NCBI RefSeq assembly: GCF_029227915.1
Contig: NC_079878.1
Location: 7,752,001-7,816,000, forward strand
Reading direction: 5' to 3'
Source of the DNA: Hydractinia symbiolongicarpus
Taxonomy: Eukaryota > Cnidaria > Hydrozoa > Anthoathecata > Hydractiniidae
DNA: 64,000 nucleotides
The position numbers were made by a program, and so were the translations under genes. The stretch's first letter is position 1. The number at the start of each line of letters is the position of its first letter. This document shows, piece after piece, positions 63,130-64,000 of the stretch. The notes beneath the pieces are model-generated. The model saw only the letters and a list, made by a program, of their open reading frames with translations. It ran no database searches and was not told where the DNA came from.

Positions 63130-64000
63130 TAATACGGATACGAGTCTCTTTTCAGGAATTTACATAAAAGAGCATATTAGTTTAAGGAGCGTAAGGACAT
63201 CAACTTTTCTCCTTCGAGTTATGTATCAGCAAAGTTCTGTAGAAACAAAAAAGCATACACGGTTACAACAGCTTGAATTACTTCTATCTAAAATTTATTT
63301 TAAATGAAATGGCATTATTATCGTTACAGGGGATTTCAATATAAATTTGTTAAAATGAAGAAAATTCCAGAACAGATATGAAGATATACTTTAAACATAT
63401 GATCCACGTCAACATGTTCTTAAAGCAACTCGAAAATTACAACTTTCATTGATCACATTACAAGCAACATCTCTTTCGTGCAAGCAACATCATTTACACC
63501 AATCATATTAGTGATCATAATATGCCGTACGCCATTTTTAATATATATACCTGATACATAAAAATCGTTATGGATTATAAATATGAAAAGTTTAAATATG
63601 AATAATTACATCAAGGATTTCAAAAATCTCCCATTGAAGGTAGTATACTTCGTAGATGATCCTAAGGATAAGATACATGTAATGAACACTTTAATTAAAA
63701 GTTGCATTGATGAACATGCTCCACTCAGGAGAGTAAAGTTAACCAGATTACCTTCCTTGTGGATGAAAGATCCGCAAATTACAGCAATCCAAAAACAGAG
63801 AGTCGATTTAAGAACTAAGTCTCAAAATCAAAACACAAAAATTATTTGGTCGCCGTACAAAGCAGCTGGAAAAAAACTTTAAAAGATGGCTGCTCTTATC
63901 GATCCTAGGCGTTCGATACAGTTGATCACCACACTCTACTAAAAAAACTTTACAACATGAATTTTTTAATTGATACCATAAGCCTTTTTAGGAGCTATCT
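63130..64000 (+). pseudogene. Decayed CR1/L2-like non-LTR retrotransposon fragment
   Basis: Fragments of one LINE polyprotein are collinear but interrupted by stops and frame changes. Near 63330 is the endonuclease motif TGDFNIN; near 63440 a KLQLSLIDHI segment; near 63510 an ISDH motif. Then there is an uninterrupted 99-codon frame (63583-63882) with the linker typical of these elements (DEHAPLRRVKLTRLPSLWMKD). From about 63905 the start of a reverse-transcriptase block appears (AFDTVDHHTLLKKLY), directly after the linker, so the RT N-terminal part is deleted. The element runs off the window. It is inactive as read. Confidence 0.75.

Overview
The window looks like nuclear DNA of an AT-rich, intron-rich animal, most likely a cnidarian and plausibly a hydrozoan. 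This rests on protein-coding exons with GT-AG introns of a few hundred bases to about 10 kb, metazoan families (a receptor tyrosine kinase, an Ig-domain membrane protein, a tandem PH-domain protein), and many short inverted-repeat elements. Species cannot be fixed by reading alone. There is no operon structure, rRNA gene, CRISPR array or intact tRNA gene. Most short open frames are chance or lie in introns and repeats.

Layout. (1) 1-3.7 kb, + strand: the 3' part of a small Ig-superfamily type I membrane protein (one V-like domain, a short stalk, one membrane helix, a 16-residue tail); its signal-peptide exon was not found. (2) 3.7-18.1 kb: a gene-poor interval with several short mobile elements, including one with a clean 9-bp target duplication. 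(3) 18.1-39.2 kb, + strand: a complete nine-exon coding sequence for a 1089-residue protein with two PH-like domains, a long Ser/Thr-rich low-complexity region and a short charged coiled coil. (4) 39.2-44.7 kb: intergenic, with perfect hairpins. (5) 44.7-61.9 kb, - strand: a complete fifteen-exon receptor tyrosine kinase of 597 residues with a very short ectodomain. All exon phases join and every essential kinase motif is present, except that DFG reads DLG. (6) 62.5-62.9 kb, - strand: the last exon of another gene, with a sequence resembling the end of the dynein stalk followed by a membrane segment. (7) 63.1-64.0 kb, + strand: a decayed non-LTR retrotransposon running off the window.

The three main genes do not form an obvious pathway. 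Cell-surface recognition (Ig protein), phosphoinositide/membrane-cortex scaffolding (PH protein) and tyrosine-kinase signalling (RTK) are compatible themes, but their proximity may be chance. The most unusual signal is the repeated local tandem duplication inside the RTK gene. One duplication appears to have turned intron sequence into 29 extra juxtamembrane residues by moving the splice donor, and another copied an exon end with its donor.
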